From NCBI GenBank assembly GCA_018660835.1, contig JABJJN010000080.1, forward strand, positions 124,001 through 188,000: a stretch of 64,000 bases of DNA. The letters are read 5' to 3'. Under the pieces are notes generated by a model that was not told the DNA's origin, did no database searches, and saw only the letters and a program-made list of their open reading frames with translations. Numbering within the stretch: the first letter of the stretch is position 1; the number at the start of each line of letters is the position of its first letter. This stretch comes from Gemmatimonadota bacterium (GTDB lineage: Bacteria; Latescibacterota; UBA2968; UBA8231). Positions 42,835 through 52,431 of this stretch are shown piece by piece. The position numbers were made by a program, and so were the translations under genes.

Positions 42835-45429
42835 GTGAGAGCTGTCATGCTGTTGGGATGGCGGGTGGTCCTCGTCGTGGCCACAATGACTACGACCTCC
42901 CAGGCACAATTCCAGCTCGGTGCGCAGGACTACGATAGTTCGGCCATCGTCATTGCCGCACCGGCACATGATATCCAGCGTTTCGCCGCTGCCGAGCTCC
43001 AGGGCCATCTCACCCGGGTCACGGGTCACACCATCCAGATACTGGTGGGCGAGTCATCCTGCGCCCGCTGCTTCCACATCGGCATGCCGGCCCCCGGCGA
43101 CGATACCCCGTTGGCCCCAGAGGAAGCGCGCTACGCGATCACGCCGCAGGCGATCTATCTGTATGGCAGCGACCGCATCCGTGTGAGTGGAGACAAACCG
43201 GCGCGGAGCATCCTCGGTTCAGGGGCGATGCAGCACAACCAGGTGGGGACCCTGTTCGCGGTTTATCTGTTCCTCGAGGAACAACTGGGTGTCCGTTGGC
43301 TGGAACCGGGTGAGGCGGGCATTGTCGCCCCGCCGCGATCAGAGCTGCGGTTTCCCATTACAACACAAAGCTGGCAGTCTCCATTCACCTATCAGCGCAA
43401 TCTGCGCTCCTATGCATGGCGCGGCGCCGATGAGCCGGCCGTGTATCTGCCGGATGCCTTCGTGCTCAGTACGGACGAGGCCCTCAGTCGCCGGGCAGAA
43501 CTTGATCTCTGGTTGCGTCGGATGCGGATGGGCGCGCGCGATCACCTGAACTTCGGTCACGCCTTCCACGACTGGTGGGAGCCCCACGGTGAGGAGCATC
43601 CGGAATACTTCGCGCTCAATGGCAATGGGGTCCGCGGCCCTCTGAGCCGCGACCGGCCCGATCGGGTGAAGATGTGCGTGTCCCAACCGGGTGTCGTGAA
43701 GCAAGCCCTTGATGACTGGTCGGTAGAGCGGGAGGCCAGTCTGTGGTCACCGGCGCTGGGCGTGGGGGTCAACGATGGCGGCGGTGGTGGGTCAGCGGAA
43801 TACTGTCATTGCGACGCCTGTCTGGCCCTTGATGTACCGAAGGAGGGTGAACCCTTCGGCGACCACCTGTCCGATCGCTACATGTATCTGGCCAATCAGG
43901 CCCTGCGTGCGGCTCGACAGCAGGTGCCCGATGCGCAGGTCACGGCGTATGCCTATGCCGTCACCGAGCAGCCGCCACGACGTGAGCGACTGGAGGATGG
44001 GGTCGTCCTGCAGTTCGTCACGACCATGGCCGACCCCTTTGACGATGTGCGGGGCATCTACGATGGCTGGCAGGAGATGGGGGCGACGCAATTCATGTTC
44101 CGGCCCAATGATCTGTGTGTCGAGCTCGGATTGCCCCTTGGGCTGGAGAAACGCATCTGGGCGCATCAGCAGATCGCCGTGAATCGAGGCGCGAAGGGCA
44201 CCGACCATGACGCCGTCTACGGCCTCTGGACGGGCATGTCCGGCCTCACCTACTACGTGCTGGCTCGATCTCATATCGATCCCTCGCGGCCCTTTGAGGA
44301 CTGGGTAATGGAATACACGGCCACTTTCGGCGCCGCCCAGCCCGAGGTCGATGCGTGGTTCACGCACTGGCGTCGCAAGTTCGACGAAGTCATCCTGCCG
44401 GCCAACGGGAATACTCGGTCCGACGGCGGCCGCGGTTTCCTGCGCTGGAATGGGCTCGGTGGCATCAGCACGCGCATCCGTGAGTTCTACGACGAGTCTG
44501 ATTTTGATAAGACGGACAGTCTTCTGGCAGCCGCCGCACGGCGCGATCTGAGTGACGAGCAGCGACGGAATGTGCAGCGATTGCAGCTCGGCAACCGCCA
44601 CAATCGCCTCACCTTCGAGGCCATGGAGGCGGTGAATCGCGCGGACACGGCAGACAGCCGCTCGACGGCCGAGGCCCTGCTGGCGTTCCGTGAGTCCATG
44701 CGGGACAGCCTGCGGGTGAACTGGCGTGTGCTGTTTAGTACGCAGCATCAGATGGGAGATGCCACGGGGATCACGGCCCTGCTCGTCGAGCCGCGCATCA
44801 TCGAACGTCGGGCCTTCGATGTTCCTGCTGCGTCTCAGGCGCCGGCGATCGATGGGCTCCTTGACGAGAGGATCTGGTCGACCGGGCGCAGGACGGCGGA
44901 GATGGTCGACAATGCCACGGCCGGTGAGCCAGAAGCAGCGACGGATGTGTATCTGGCCTGGGATGGTGAGGGGCTCTACGTAGGGCTGAGTTGTTCAGAG
45001 CCACTGCTCGATGACGTCATCGAGCAGACGGCCGAGCGCGATGGGCCCGCCTGGCTCGACAATGCGGTGGAGATCTTCATCGATGGCCGCAGCAGTCGCC
45101 GCGACTTCCACCAGTTCATCGTCACCAGTGGCGGCGCGCTGCTAGATGGGCGCAAGGAGAATGGTGTCTTCAGCTCTGACTGGGACGCCGAACTGGGAGA
45201 GGAACTGGAATACGCGGTGACGCGGACGGCGGATGGTTGGTCGGCGGAGATGAGGGTCTCGTGGGCGGCGGTGGAGATGGAGTCACCAGAAGTAGGTGAT
45301 CAGTTCCGCTTCAATATCACTCGCGACCGCAATGTCAGTGTTGCTGGCCGGAGTGAGGCCTCGGCGTTGTCGCCGACCTTTGGCGGGTTCCATGCGCCGG
45401 CTCGGTTCACGACGGTAACGTTGAGGTAG
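42835..45429 (+). CDS. Large secreted DUF4838-type glycosidase-like protein with C-terminal CBM9
   Basis: An 864-residue protein. The start is GTG 42835 (GGGGGTG just ahead) or ATG 42847; signal peptide LGWRVVLVVATMTTTSQA. Residues 20-170 show the DUF4838 opening (AAAELQGHLTRVTG, FAVYLFLEEQLGVRWLEPGE). Residues 200-560 are a TIM-barrel-like region with GVGVNDGGG, YCHCDACLALD and VYGLWTGMSGLTYYV. A helical segment follows, then a CBM9-like domain from about 665 to the end (IDGLLDERIWSTGR, LAWDGEGLYVGLSCSE, WLDNAVEIFIDG). DUF4838 proteins are glycoside-hydrolase-like of unsettled substrate (GH67/alpha-glucuronidase-like clan). Presumably surface polymer cleavage with the CBM9 module guiding. 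Confidence 0.82.
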   Translation: MRAVMLLGWRVVLVVATMTTTSQAQFQLGAQDYDSSAIVIAAPAHDIQRFAAAELQGHLTRVTGHTIQILVGESSCARCFHIGMPAPGDDTPLAPEEARYAITPQAIYLYGSDRIRVSGDKPARSILGSGAMQHNQVGTLFAVYLFLEEQLGVRWLEPGEAGIVAPPRSELRFPITTQSWQSPFTYQRNLRSYAWRGADEPAVYLPDAFVLSTDEALSRRAELDLWLRRMRMGARDHLNFGHAFHDWWEPHGEEHPEYFALNGNGVRGPLSRDRPDRVKMCVSQPGVVKQALDDWSVEREASLWSPALGVGVNDGGGGGSAEYCHCDACLALDVPKEGEPFGDHLSDRYMYLANQALRAARQQVPDAQVTAYAYAVTEQPPRRERLEDGVVLQFVTTMADPFDDVRGIYDGWQEMGATQFMFRPNDLCVELGLPLGLEKRIWAHQQIAVNRGAKGTDHDAVYGLWTGMSGLTYYVLARSHIDPSRPFEDWVMEYTATFGAAQPEVDAWFTHWRRKFDEVILPANGNTRSDGGRGFLRWNGLGGISTRIREFYDESDFDKTDSLLAAAARRDLSDEQRRNVQRLQLGNRHNRLTFEAMEAVNRADTADSRSTAEALLAFRESMRDSLRVNWRVLFSTQHQMGDATGITALLVEPRIIERRAFDVPAASQAPAIDGLLDERIWSTGRRTAEMVDNATAGEPEAATDVYLAWDGEGLYVGLSCSEPLLDDVIEQTAERDGPAWLDNAVEIFIDGRSSRRDFHQFIVTSGGALLDGRKENGVFSSDWDAELGEELEYAVTRTADGWSAEMRVSWAAVEMESPEVGDQFRFNITRDRNVSVAGRSEASALSPTFGGFHAPARFTTVTLR

Positions 45430-46187
45430 GCTGCGTCACGAGCGAGCTCCTTGTCTGAAGTGGCGGCCACCCTCAATTCGTGCGGATCGTGCGATGGGGA
45501 CGTGCCGCCTGGTGGTGCTGTGGCCTGCACTGGGAGGTACGCGCCTGATGCGATCCAACTTCCTGGCGGCTCCTTCGGTTCATCAGACGCCAGACTTGGG
45601 GCGTTCTGAAGGTTGGATGGACGGGGGGGGGATGCTCTGTACTCGTGTTCAGGTACAGTTGGTCCGCCCCTGTTGGACAGCAACTGCCCGGACGGCTTCG
45701 AGCTCTTCGTGAAAGGGTGACCTCTCGATGGCGACACCAGATAAGTGAAGTCACCTGAGCCAGCTTCAGATGGTGCCGTGAGGGACGTGAGGCGGGCTGA
45801 CTCGATGATGGATTGCGCCCCGCTTATACGGTCTGTCGAGAGAAACCCTCGCGCTGACGCGGCCACCCTACCAGCCTTTCAAGAGAGATAGGTCCGGCAG
45901 AATGGATACCCCCAATCGTGCGCAAATGGAAAGGCCGGCCTGGGCGCCCCCGCCAGATGAAGGACGCCAGTCAGGGCCGGTCATTTGTCGACGGACTCGC
46001 GCTTTGGGTATCGTGTCTGGAAAGAGTACCAGGGCCTGCCTGCCGGTGGGTGGTGCATAGCTGTACACGCGCACAGGCGCAGGATCGAGGGGATGGGAAT
46101 GTCTGGTAGTGATTTGTGCTCAGGTCTCGCAGTAGCGGATGAGGCAAGCTGTACGCTGCGGATGCAGGTGATGAAGACCAGGCGATC
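45430..46187. other. 758-bp stretch with no convincing gene
   Basis: Frames here are short and without start signals. A possible decayed coding stretch reads CDGDVPPGGAVACTGRY and, after stops, SNCPDGFELFVKG. A run of nine G (45623-45631) lies inside. The rightmost half holds the 46002-46026 block and must include the promoter of the giant gene at 46188. Confidence 0.5.
46002..46026. promoter_or_regulatory. Second copy of the shared upstream block
   Basis: Matches 42743-42767 (see that entry) and lies 160 bp before ATG 46188. Similar position relative to a CBM9 gene supports a regulatory or duplicated-promoter reading. Confidence 0.35.
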
Positions 46188-49100
46188 ATGAAGACCCTGC
46201 CCGCGATCGTTCTTGGGAGCCTGCTCGTCTGCCTCTGCCAGCCAGCCACTGCCACAGGGGACACCACCGAGGCTGGACGGGACGGGCGCCCCAGACTGTC
46301 CGTGCCGATGGTGGCTGGCGAGCCGACCATCGATGGCGATCTGAGCGATCCCTTCTGGCATCGGGCGGCACGCACCAGTGGCTTCACCAAGTACGATCAG
46401 GAGGAACTGGCGCCTGAGCAGCCGATGTTACTGTGCGCGGCGACAGCGACGGGATTGTGGTTGGCGATCGAAGCCCCTCTGCCGGATGGCGCCGTAGCCC
46501 GTGCGCTTCTCACCGAACATGATGCGGCAATCTACACGGAAGACACATTCGAGATCTTCCTGCAGCCACCCGGTGTGTCCGAAGGCACGTTCTACCAGTT
46601 CATGGTCAGCGCCCGCGGGACCCGTCTGGATGCGAAGTATACCGAGGGCAGCACCGATATCGGCGGCTACTCCCCGCCGTGGCGTGCGGCAGGTGCCATC
46701 AGGCCAGAATCCTGGACTGCGGAAGCGCATATCACCTACGAAGCGCTGGGATTGTCGGGGCCACCGGTCGTGGGCGAAGTGTGGCGAGCGAACTTCTGTC
46801 GCGACAGCTCGGCCGGGTTCAGCAATGCCATCACCTGGGCCTATACAGGGGGATCCTTCACGCAACCTGCTGTTTTCGGTGAACTGGTCTTCACCGGCAG
46901 CGCCCGAACCTTGCGTCAGGACAGACTCGCTGGTTTCGAGGGGGGCGAACCGGCTGTGTCCTTCTCGCTGATCGGTGACTTTCAGCCCATCATCACGGTC
47001 ACGGGAGAGCTGTTCGATGAAGCTGGTGCCCGCATCTACCGGAATGAGATGCGACTGCGGGACACCAAGTCGGTCGATCTCGTGCCACCGGCGCTGACGA
47101 CCGGGTCGTATCTGCTGACCCTCAACGGCGTCGATGAGGACGACCAGCGCGTGTTCTGGCAGCAGCTCAGGTTCCAAACGGCCAAGGCCTTCGACCTGAG
47201 GGTGAGCAGCTATCCCCACGCCGGTTATTGCAGTGTTGCCGTCGATGTGCGTGGGATCAAGGAACCGATCGATCGGGTGGAGATCCGACTCGAGACCCGT
47301 GAGGGTCACCGGGTGCTTCAGCAGCCGCTCGTCGATTTGGCGGGGGGAACCGGTGCCACCCGTATCAACCATCACGACCTGACACCGGGAAGATATCACA
47401 TCGATGCGTGGGTGCTGGCCGCGGACGGCACGGTGCTGGACACGGCAAGTCAGTCGCTGGAGATCTTCCCACGACCGGCCTGGTGGGCGAATGATCTCGG
47501 GATCGACCACTCCGTACCGCCGCCCTTTGAGTCGGTCGAAATCGACGATGGGTCAATCTCGGTCTGGGGGCGGGACTATGAGTTCGGCGGCGCCGCCTTC
47601 CCGCGGCAGATCCGCAGCCAGGGGCAGCCGCTGTTGGTCGGCGATCCTGAATTTCGCCTTTCGGTGGGTGGTCACACGATCGATCTGGTCAGTCTGGCGG
47701 GGCGACCAGGGACGACCTTCCCCGATGCTGCGAGTCGGATTGCATCGACATCATTGGACGAAGGCGGATCACTGTCTCTGACGACGACGGTGGAATTTGA
47801 TGGGTTCGTCCGTGTCGATCTGACGCTTTATCCGGCAGAGCTGCTGACAAGACCGCTGATTGTCAACGAATTGAGTCTCGCTCTGCCCCTTGCACCTGAA
47901 CTGGTTCAATTTCTGATGACGTCCAATGGGGCGACGTCGAACATTGTCCCTGTGCAGGAGGGATTCGCCGCCGCGTTTCTTCCGTACGTCTGGCTCGGCA
48001 ACGACAGGATGGGGCTGGCGTGGACGGCGGAGCGGGATCAATTATGGCGACCGGAGCCCGACCGGGCGCTGACCCTCGAGATGGCGGAGGATGAGTCGAT
48101 ATTCCGCATTAACCTGATCGCCGAAGCCGACACGTTGACCGGTCCGGCGACGTTCTCCTTCGCCCTGATGGCGACGCCGGTGCGACCGATCCCGAAGAAT
48201 GACCCTTTCGCATATCCGGCCTATGAAGCTTTCGGACCTGTCACATTTTCAGAGTTCCTGACGTATTCGGTTCCGCCCGGGCTCTCGTCGGCTCAGGACT
48301 CGTCTGGGCAGGGCACGATTGAATTCTGGACACGGCGGACGGAGCAGGCGGCTGCGGGCCCGACCGCCCTGTTCAGCATCGGACCGGTGAACGAAGGGAT
48401 CACCGCCTTCCTTGGGACACCCGACGACCCAAGCGCCATCCGTCTACAGTCGGCAGTTCCTGGCGCGGCGCCTCTGCTGGTCGCCGGGGCTGAGGTCGTC
48501 ACGGACCGGTTCACCCATCTGGCTTTGTCCTGGGATGCCGAGGGCATTCGCCTGCACGCAGACGGCGTGCCGGTGGGCATGGTCACCGGTGCGGCAGCCG
48601 ACGCGTGGCGCGGCATGATCACCGCGCCCGGTTCGCAGATCCGTTTCGGCTGCAATAACACGTACCACGGGTACACGGGTATTGTCGTGGATGAGATCCG
48701 CGTCTCTGCCGTGCCTCGTTACGGTGCCGCGACGGCCGATCTCATCGCGGCCCCCTTCGTCGACGATGAGGCGACGCTTCTGCTGGACCACCTGGATGAC
48801 AACTTTCGACCGGATGGACAAGATGCTCGGACCGTGGCCGGCGGCGTCCCAAGTATCGGGTCACGATTCGTGTCGGCTCGATTCGACGGGGGCGTCCAGT
48901 TGGAGGTCGGGCCGGCCAGACCCGGGTTCGAGGTGCTCGAAGATTATGGTGTTCGATTATTCTCCCACTGGGGGTGGCAGCACGAAATGGCCGCCTTCTA
49001 TGGCCAGCCTGTGCTGCACGAGGTTGATCGCGTTGTGCCCGGCCTGCGGGAGCAACTGGTCGAGGCACATCGCCATGGGATCCAATCGATTCCCTACATG

Positions 49101-50072
49101 GCCTATCCAGCGATCTCTTCGACCTCTGATCTGATCGAACAGTTTGGCGATGAGTGGCGGATCCTGCCCGAGTCGACGACGCCCTGGCAGATGGCCGGCT
49201 CGCCCGAGGGGTATTACTTGCTCAACAGCTGCCCGAATGCTCGATCCTACAGGGACTACCTCGTCTCCGGCGCGGTGTGGGTGATGGAGGAGTATGGCTT
49301 CGATGGCTTCTACTCCGACGGGCTGACGAATGTGGTCGCGTGTCAGAACGAAGCGCACGGGTGCGGCTACCGAGACGGCGAGGGCCGTCTGCATGCCACG
49401 TGGCCGGTCTACAGTGTTCGCGAAACCCTCAAGCGCATGTATCGCGTCGTCAAAGAGCGGGATCCTCAGGGGCTGGTCGCCAACCACGCTTCCTTCAATC
49501 TGCTCATCCCGATCCTGTCCTTCTCCGATGTGGTCTACACGGGTGAACACGAGGACTACGAGAATCTTCAGACCGGCCGCATTCGCTTCAACAGCGAACC
49601 ATGGGGGGTGTATGTGACCCTATTGGGGAGCAGCGAGCATAGCTATTCTCCCCTTCACGCCATGGCGCCTCTGTTGAGTGGTTCATCGGTCTGGGGCACG
49701 GGCATGGTTGCCCGCAACGACCAGGGACGCAAGGATGCGGCCATCCGGCGTGTTTACCACGATTTTGACACGGTGTCGGCGACCTGGATGCCGTGGTGGC
49801 GTGCTGAAACGGCGGCCTGCCGTCCAACCGACCCCGAGGTCAAGGCCAGCCTCTATGCTCACCCCGGCAAGGGCCTGCTGATCCTGGCCGCAAATTTTAA
49901 CCCCGATCGGCGTCAGGTAGCGATCGCTCTCGATCTGGCCGCCTTCGGGTTGGCGGACAGGACTCTGGGCGCGAGGAATGCACTCACCAACCAGGTCATT
50001 GGCTTGTCTCGAGATGGTGTGCTGCGGCCGACGATCGCCGGCAAGAGTTTCGTCCTCGTGCAGATTGACTGA
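46188..50072 (+). CDS. Giant secreted CBM9-LamG-glycosidase-like protein
   Basis: A 1294-residue protein. Signal peptide (LPAIVLGSLLVCLCQPATA). Residues 30-245 are a CBM9-like module (TIDGDLSDPFWHRAART, YTEDTFEIFLQPPG). A long beta-rich middle follows. Residues 700-830 look LamG-like (GQGTIEFWTRRTEQA, FTHLALSWDAEGIRLHADGVP). From about 905 a TIM-barrel-like domain shows IQSIPYMAYPAISS, YGFDGFYSDGLTNVV, GLVANHASFNLLIPILSFSDVVYTGEHEDY and a C-terminal sandwich. The architecture resembles uncharacterised GH-like proteins with a DUF6067-type barrel; the exact family is unknown. Likely a surface enzyme on a complex glycan. An in-frame ATG is at 46188 with no strong ribosome site. Confidence 0.85.
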   Translation: MKTLPAIVLGSLLVCLCQPATATGDTTEAGRDGRPRLSVPMVAGEPTIDGDLSDPFWHRAARTSGFTKYDQEELAPEQPMLLCAATATGLWLAIEAPLPDGAVARALLTEHDAAIYTEDTFEIFLQPPGVSEGTFYQFMVSARGTRLDAKYTEGSTDIGGYSPPWRAAGAIRPESWTAEAHITYEALGLSGPPVVGEVWRANFCRDSSAGFSNAITWAYTGGSFTQPAVFGELVFTGSARTLRQDRLAGFEGGEPAVSFSLIGDFQPIITVTGELFDEAGARIYRNEMRLRDTKSVDLVPPALTTGSYLLTLNGVDEDDQRVFWQQLRFQTAKAFDLRVSSYPHAGYCSVAVDVRGIKEPIDRVEIRLETREGHRVLQQPLVDLAGGTGATRINHHDLTPGRYHIDAWVLAADGTVLDTASQSLEIFPRPAWWANDLGIDHSVPPPFESVEIDDGSISVWGRDYEFGGAAFPRQIRSQGQPLLVGDPEFRLSVGGHTIDLVSLAGRPGTTFPDAASRIASTSLDEGGSLSLTTTVEFDGFVRVDLTLYPAELLTRPLIVNELSLALPLAPELVQFLMTSNGATSNIVPVQEGFAAAFLPYVWLGNDRMGLAWTAERDQLWRPEPDRALTLEMAEDESIFRINLIAEADTLTGPATFSFALMATPVRPIPKNDPFAYPAYEAFGPVTFSEFLTYSVPPGLSSAQDSSGQGTIEFWTRRTEQAAAGPTALFSIGPVNEGITAFLGTPDDPSAIRLQSAVPGAAPLLVAGAEVVTDRFTHLALSWDAEGIRLHADGVPVGMVTGAAADAWRGMITAPGSQIRFGCNNTYHGYTGIVVDEIRVSAVPRYGAATADLIAAPFVDDEATLLLDHLDDNFRPDGQDARTVAGGVPSIGSRFVSARFDGGVQLEVGPARPGFEVLEDYGVRLFSHWGWQHEMAAFYGQPVLHEVDRVVPGLREQLVEAHRHGIQSIPYMAYPAISSTSDLIEQFGDEWRILPESTTPWQMAGSPEGYYLLNSCPNARSYRDYLVSGAVWVMEEYGFDGFYSDGLTNVVACQNEAHGCGYRDGEGRLHATWPVYSVRETLKRMYRVVKERDPQGLVANHASFNLLIPILSFSDVVYTGEHEDYENLQTGRIRFNSEPWGVYVTLLGSSEHSYSPLHAMAPLLSGSSVWGTGMVARNDQGRKDAAIRRVYHDFDTVSATWMPWWRAETAACRPTDPEVKASLYAHPGKGLLILAANFNPDRRQVAIALDLAAFGLADRTLGARNALTNQVIGLSRDGVLRPTIAGKSFVLVQID

Positions 50073-50095
50073 GCACCCACTCGTTAAGAGGAGCC

Positions 50096-51367
50096 CTACA
50101 GTAGTTCCAACAGGGCCTGCTCCTTTTGCACCGCCTTCTCGAAGTCGGGGCGAAGATCATCCAGTGAATCCGCAGTGAGGCCGATGCCAGCCAGCGCTCC
50201 CGGATTGGGTAGGGATGTATCGTCGTCACCGGCTCGCCCGACGCCGAGTCTCCTACAGGCAGCGTCTGCGACGTGCACAAGTTGAACCAAGCGCACGTGA
50301 TCGTCGCGTTCAGGAGCCAAGCTGTGGTGTGCGCCTACGACATCGACGAGCCGTGCGGGCAAGCCCCAGCTCCCCACCAGATACCTGCCGACGGTTTCGT
50401 GAGTTATGGGCAACAGCTCAGTCTCGGCACTCAGAAATGGAATGTGTTCGGCATCCGCCTTCTCCAGGGCTTCTCGAAACAGGTCAGGAAAGAAGCTGTC
50501 CATGATGACCTTCCCCACATCGTGCAACACGCCGGCCACCAGCGCCTGGTTCGCATCGAGACCGCAGCCTTTGGCCAACACGCCGGCGATGGCGCCGGTG
50601 CCAATGGAGTGCTTCCAGAACAACAGGCGATCGAAGTGCGGAGACTGGGGCACACGCCCCATAGCATCGAAGGTGCCTACCGCTTGCACGATGGCGGCCA
50701 CCTTCTTCATCCCGATCATCGTTACCGCTTCCTTGACGGAAGCGATGCGCCGCTGCAGTCCGAACTCGGCCGAGTTGGCCAGCTTCAGAATGCGGGCGGC
50801 GATGGAAGGATCAAGCTGGATCACATCGGCTACGGCATCGGCGGTGACATCGGCGCTGGCCAGCATGTTCTCAAGGCGATTACAGACGGGCGAGATGGTC
50901 GGTAGATCGATGATCTCGGTCAGGGTCTGCTGGATGGCGGCATCCATCTCGGCTTCCGGCATGTCACCCCAGTCGCCCAGAACCCGCTGCACTCGGCTTT
51001 TCAAGTCTTCCGGATCGTAGGGATAGACGATGTAGTCGATGACACCAAGGCGCATTCCATTGCGGATGACCGCGCCGTCGCGCAGGGGTGACACGATCAT
51101 TACCGGTGGGGGTGCGGCGACCATACGGCGCAATAAGATCATCTGCACCAGCCGGATGCCGTCCTTTTCCTTGTCGACGGCCGTGTTCGTGATCACGAGG
51201 GAGAAGTGGGTCATCTTGAGGCGTTTCACAGCCTCTTTCATGGTCGTCACGTGCTCGACGGTGAGCGAACTTCCCTGACCCAGGAGACTGGCCATGGCCG
51301 CACCTTGCTGCGGATCACGTTCAGCGATCAGGATGCGGATTCCTTCGTCTTTTCGAGTGGCTGGCAC
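50096..51367 (-). CDS. Degenerate receiver domain fused to HDOD domain
   Basis: A 423-residue regulator. GTG 51367 is preceded by AGGAG six bases away; a longer TTG frame is rejected. Residues 8-130 are a CheY-like fold, but the phospho-acceptor position reads VITN (Asn61) and the conserved KP lysine reads VYPYD, so it should not be phosphorylated normally. Residues 150-360 are HDOD/HD: LPTISPVCNRLENML, LDPSIAARILKLANSAEFG, MIGMKKVAAIV and VAGVLHDVGKV. HDOD proteins regulate motility, cell cycle or c-di-GMP systems by binding partners. Precedes a FapA-like gene on the same strand. Confidence 0.9.
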   Translation of the reverse strand: MPATRKDEGIRILIAERDPQQGAAMASLLGQGSSLTVEHVTTMKEAVKRLKMTHFSLVITNTAVDKEKDGIRLVQMILLRRMVAAPPPVMIVSPLRDGAVIRNGMRLGVIDYIVYPYDPEDLKSRVQRVLGDWGDMPEAEMDAAIQQTLTEIIDLPTISPVCNRLENMLASADVTADAVADVIQLDPSIAARILKLANSAEFGLQRRIASVKEAVTMIGMKKVAAIVQAVGTFDAMGRVPQSPHFDRLLFWKHSIGTGAIAGVLAKGCGLDANQALVAGVLHDVGKVIMDSFFPDLFREALEKADAEHIPFLSAETELLPITHETVGRYLVGSWGLPARLVDVVGAHHSLAPERDDHVRLVQLVHVADAACRRLGVGRAGDDDTSLPNPGALAGIGLTADSLDDLRPDFEKAVQKEQALLELL

Positions 51368-51470
51368 CTTCGTCTCCTGTGTCGGTTGCTGCAATGTCCT
51401 GCCACGCCGCGCTGCCGTCAACGAGCGCGGGGGTAGCGCATTGGGAGAATTCCTTAGAGGTTTCAGCCCG

Positions 51471-52311
51471 TCAGTTCGGTCGTCGCAGGCACGCCGAAAA
51501 ATTCATTCTGTGCTTATCGGCGTGCAGGCCCTGCTTGGAATCGCGAAGCTCATTGTGCTGTTTCGCCTCGGCCAGCACCTGCTTCACTGCTTCCTGGCGA
51601 GACTCGCTGTGACCGGCCAGCTTGTCGATTTCCTCCTCATCGAAGGACTCCAGACCGCTTGTAGACAACAGCCGCGCGAGCATGTCCTCCGCTGTCCTGA
51701 TCGCGCTGCGAATCTCCTGCAGGTGGGAAAGCTGTGTCGGCTCCAGACCCGCGTTCAGCTTGGTACCACTGTTACCCTCAGAGCCAACATTGCATACACG
51801 AATACTGTCCTTGGCCCATGTCTCTCCGCCGACGATGCCGCCGCCACCTGAGCCCTCTACCTGTACACTGCCACCTGCCACGACGAAGGCACTATGGAGG
51901 TAGCTTGCGATGTTTACGTCTCCGGCGCTTTCAAGTCGTGCATCCTGGGCATACTTGGAATTCAAGACCGCGCCGGCCTTGACGGATGTCTCCTGCCCGA
52001 CGATGCCCTGCTCCACGGTCACAGATCCGCCAGCGGAAATCTCACTACCGGCTTCAACACTCCCCTTAATGATGATATCACCCGATGCTTTCACACGGAA
52101 ACCGGCTTCGACAGACCCGGCGACGATGACATTCCCATGGAATCTCTGGGATCGTCGTCGTTGGATAGACGACGGGTACCATCGCCGCAAAATGGTCTTC
52201 GCTGAACTCCAGGCTGAGCTCAACATCTGCCGGTGCCGTGCCCTGGTCGTCACACTCTGCCTCTTCGCCCTCGACTGACGAAGAAACCGGGTTGTTTTCT
52301 TGATTCACCAT
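51471..52311 (-). CDS. FapA/DUF342-like beta-helix protein, frameshifted
   Basis: The larger frame (51471-52253) encodes GNVIVAGSVEAGFRVKASGDI, repeated SAGGSVTVEQGIVG, DVNIASYLHSAFVVAGGSVQV and a C-terminal coiled helix (LSHLQEIRSAIRTAEDMLARLL), matching the FapA (DUF342) beta-helix plus coiled coil. The expected N-terminal part (MVNQENNPVSSSVEGE, DVELSLEFSEDHFAAMVPV) lies in a different frame beginning at ATG 52311. The two join by a one-base shift near 52145-52165 (around IPEIPW/RFHGNV). It is thus a frameshifted gene, an indel error or, less likely, recoding. Family members control polar/surface assembly and phosphorelays. Confidence 0.7.
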
Positions 52312-52431
52312 TGCCGCGTGCCCCCATGTCCGGCAATATACACGACTGCGCTGCACATGGAGAGTCGCTTGCTCCTGCCAGCCCAGGCCCTTGTCGCGCC
52401 TTTAGGAACCGGCCGGTGGGTGTCGGCTTGT

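Noticed and set aside
45300-45866. 188-residue minus-strand frame
   Set aside because: Overlaps the end of the CBM9 domain of the gene at 42835 and has no start signal; Pro/Ser-rich shadow composition.
45430-46187. tRNA or small RNA gene
   Set aside because: No cloverleaf, T-loop GGTTCGA-type motif or strong promoter-terminator pair was found.
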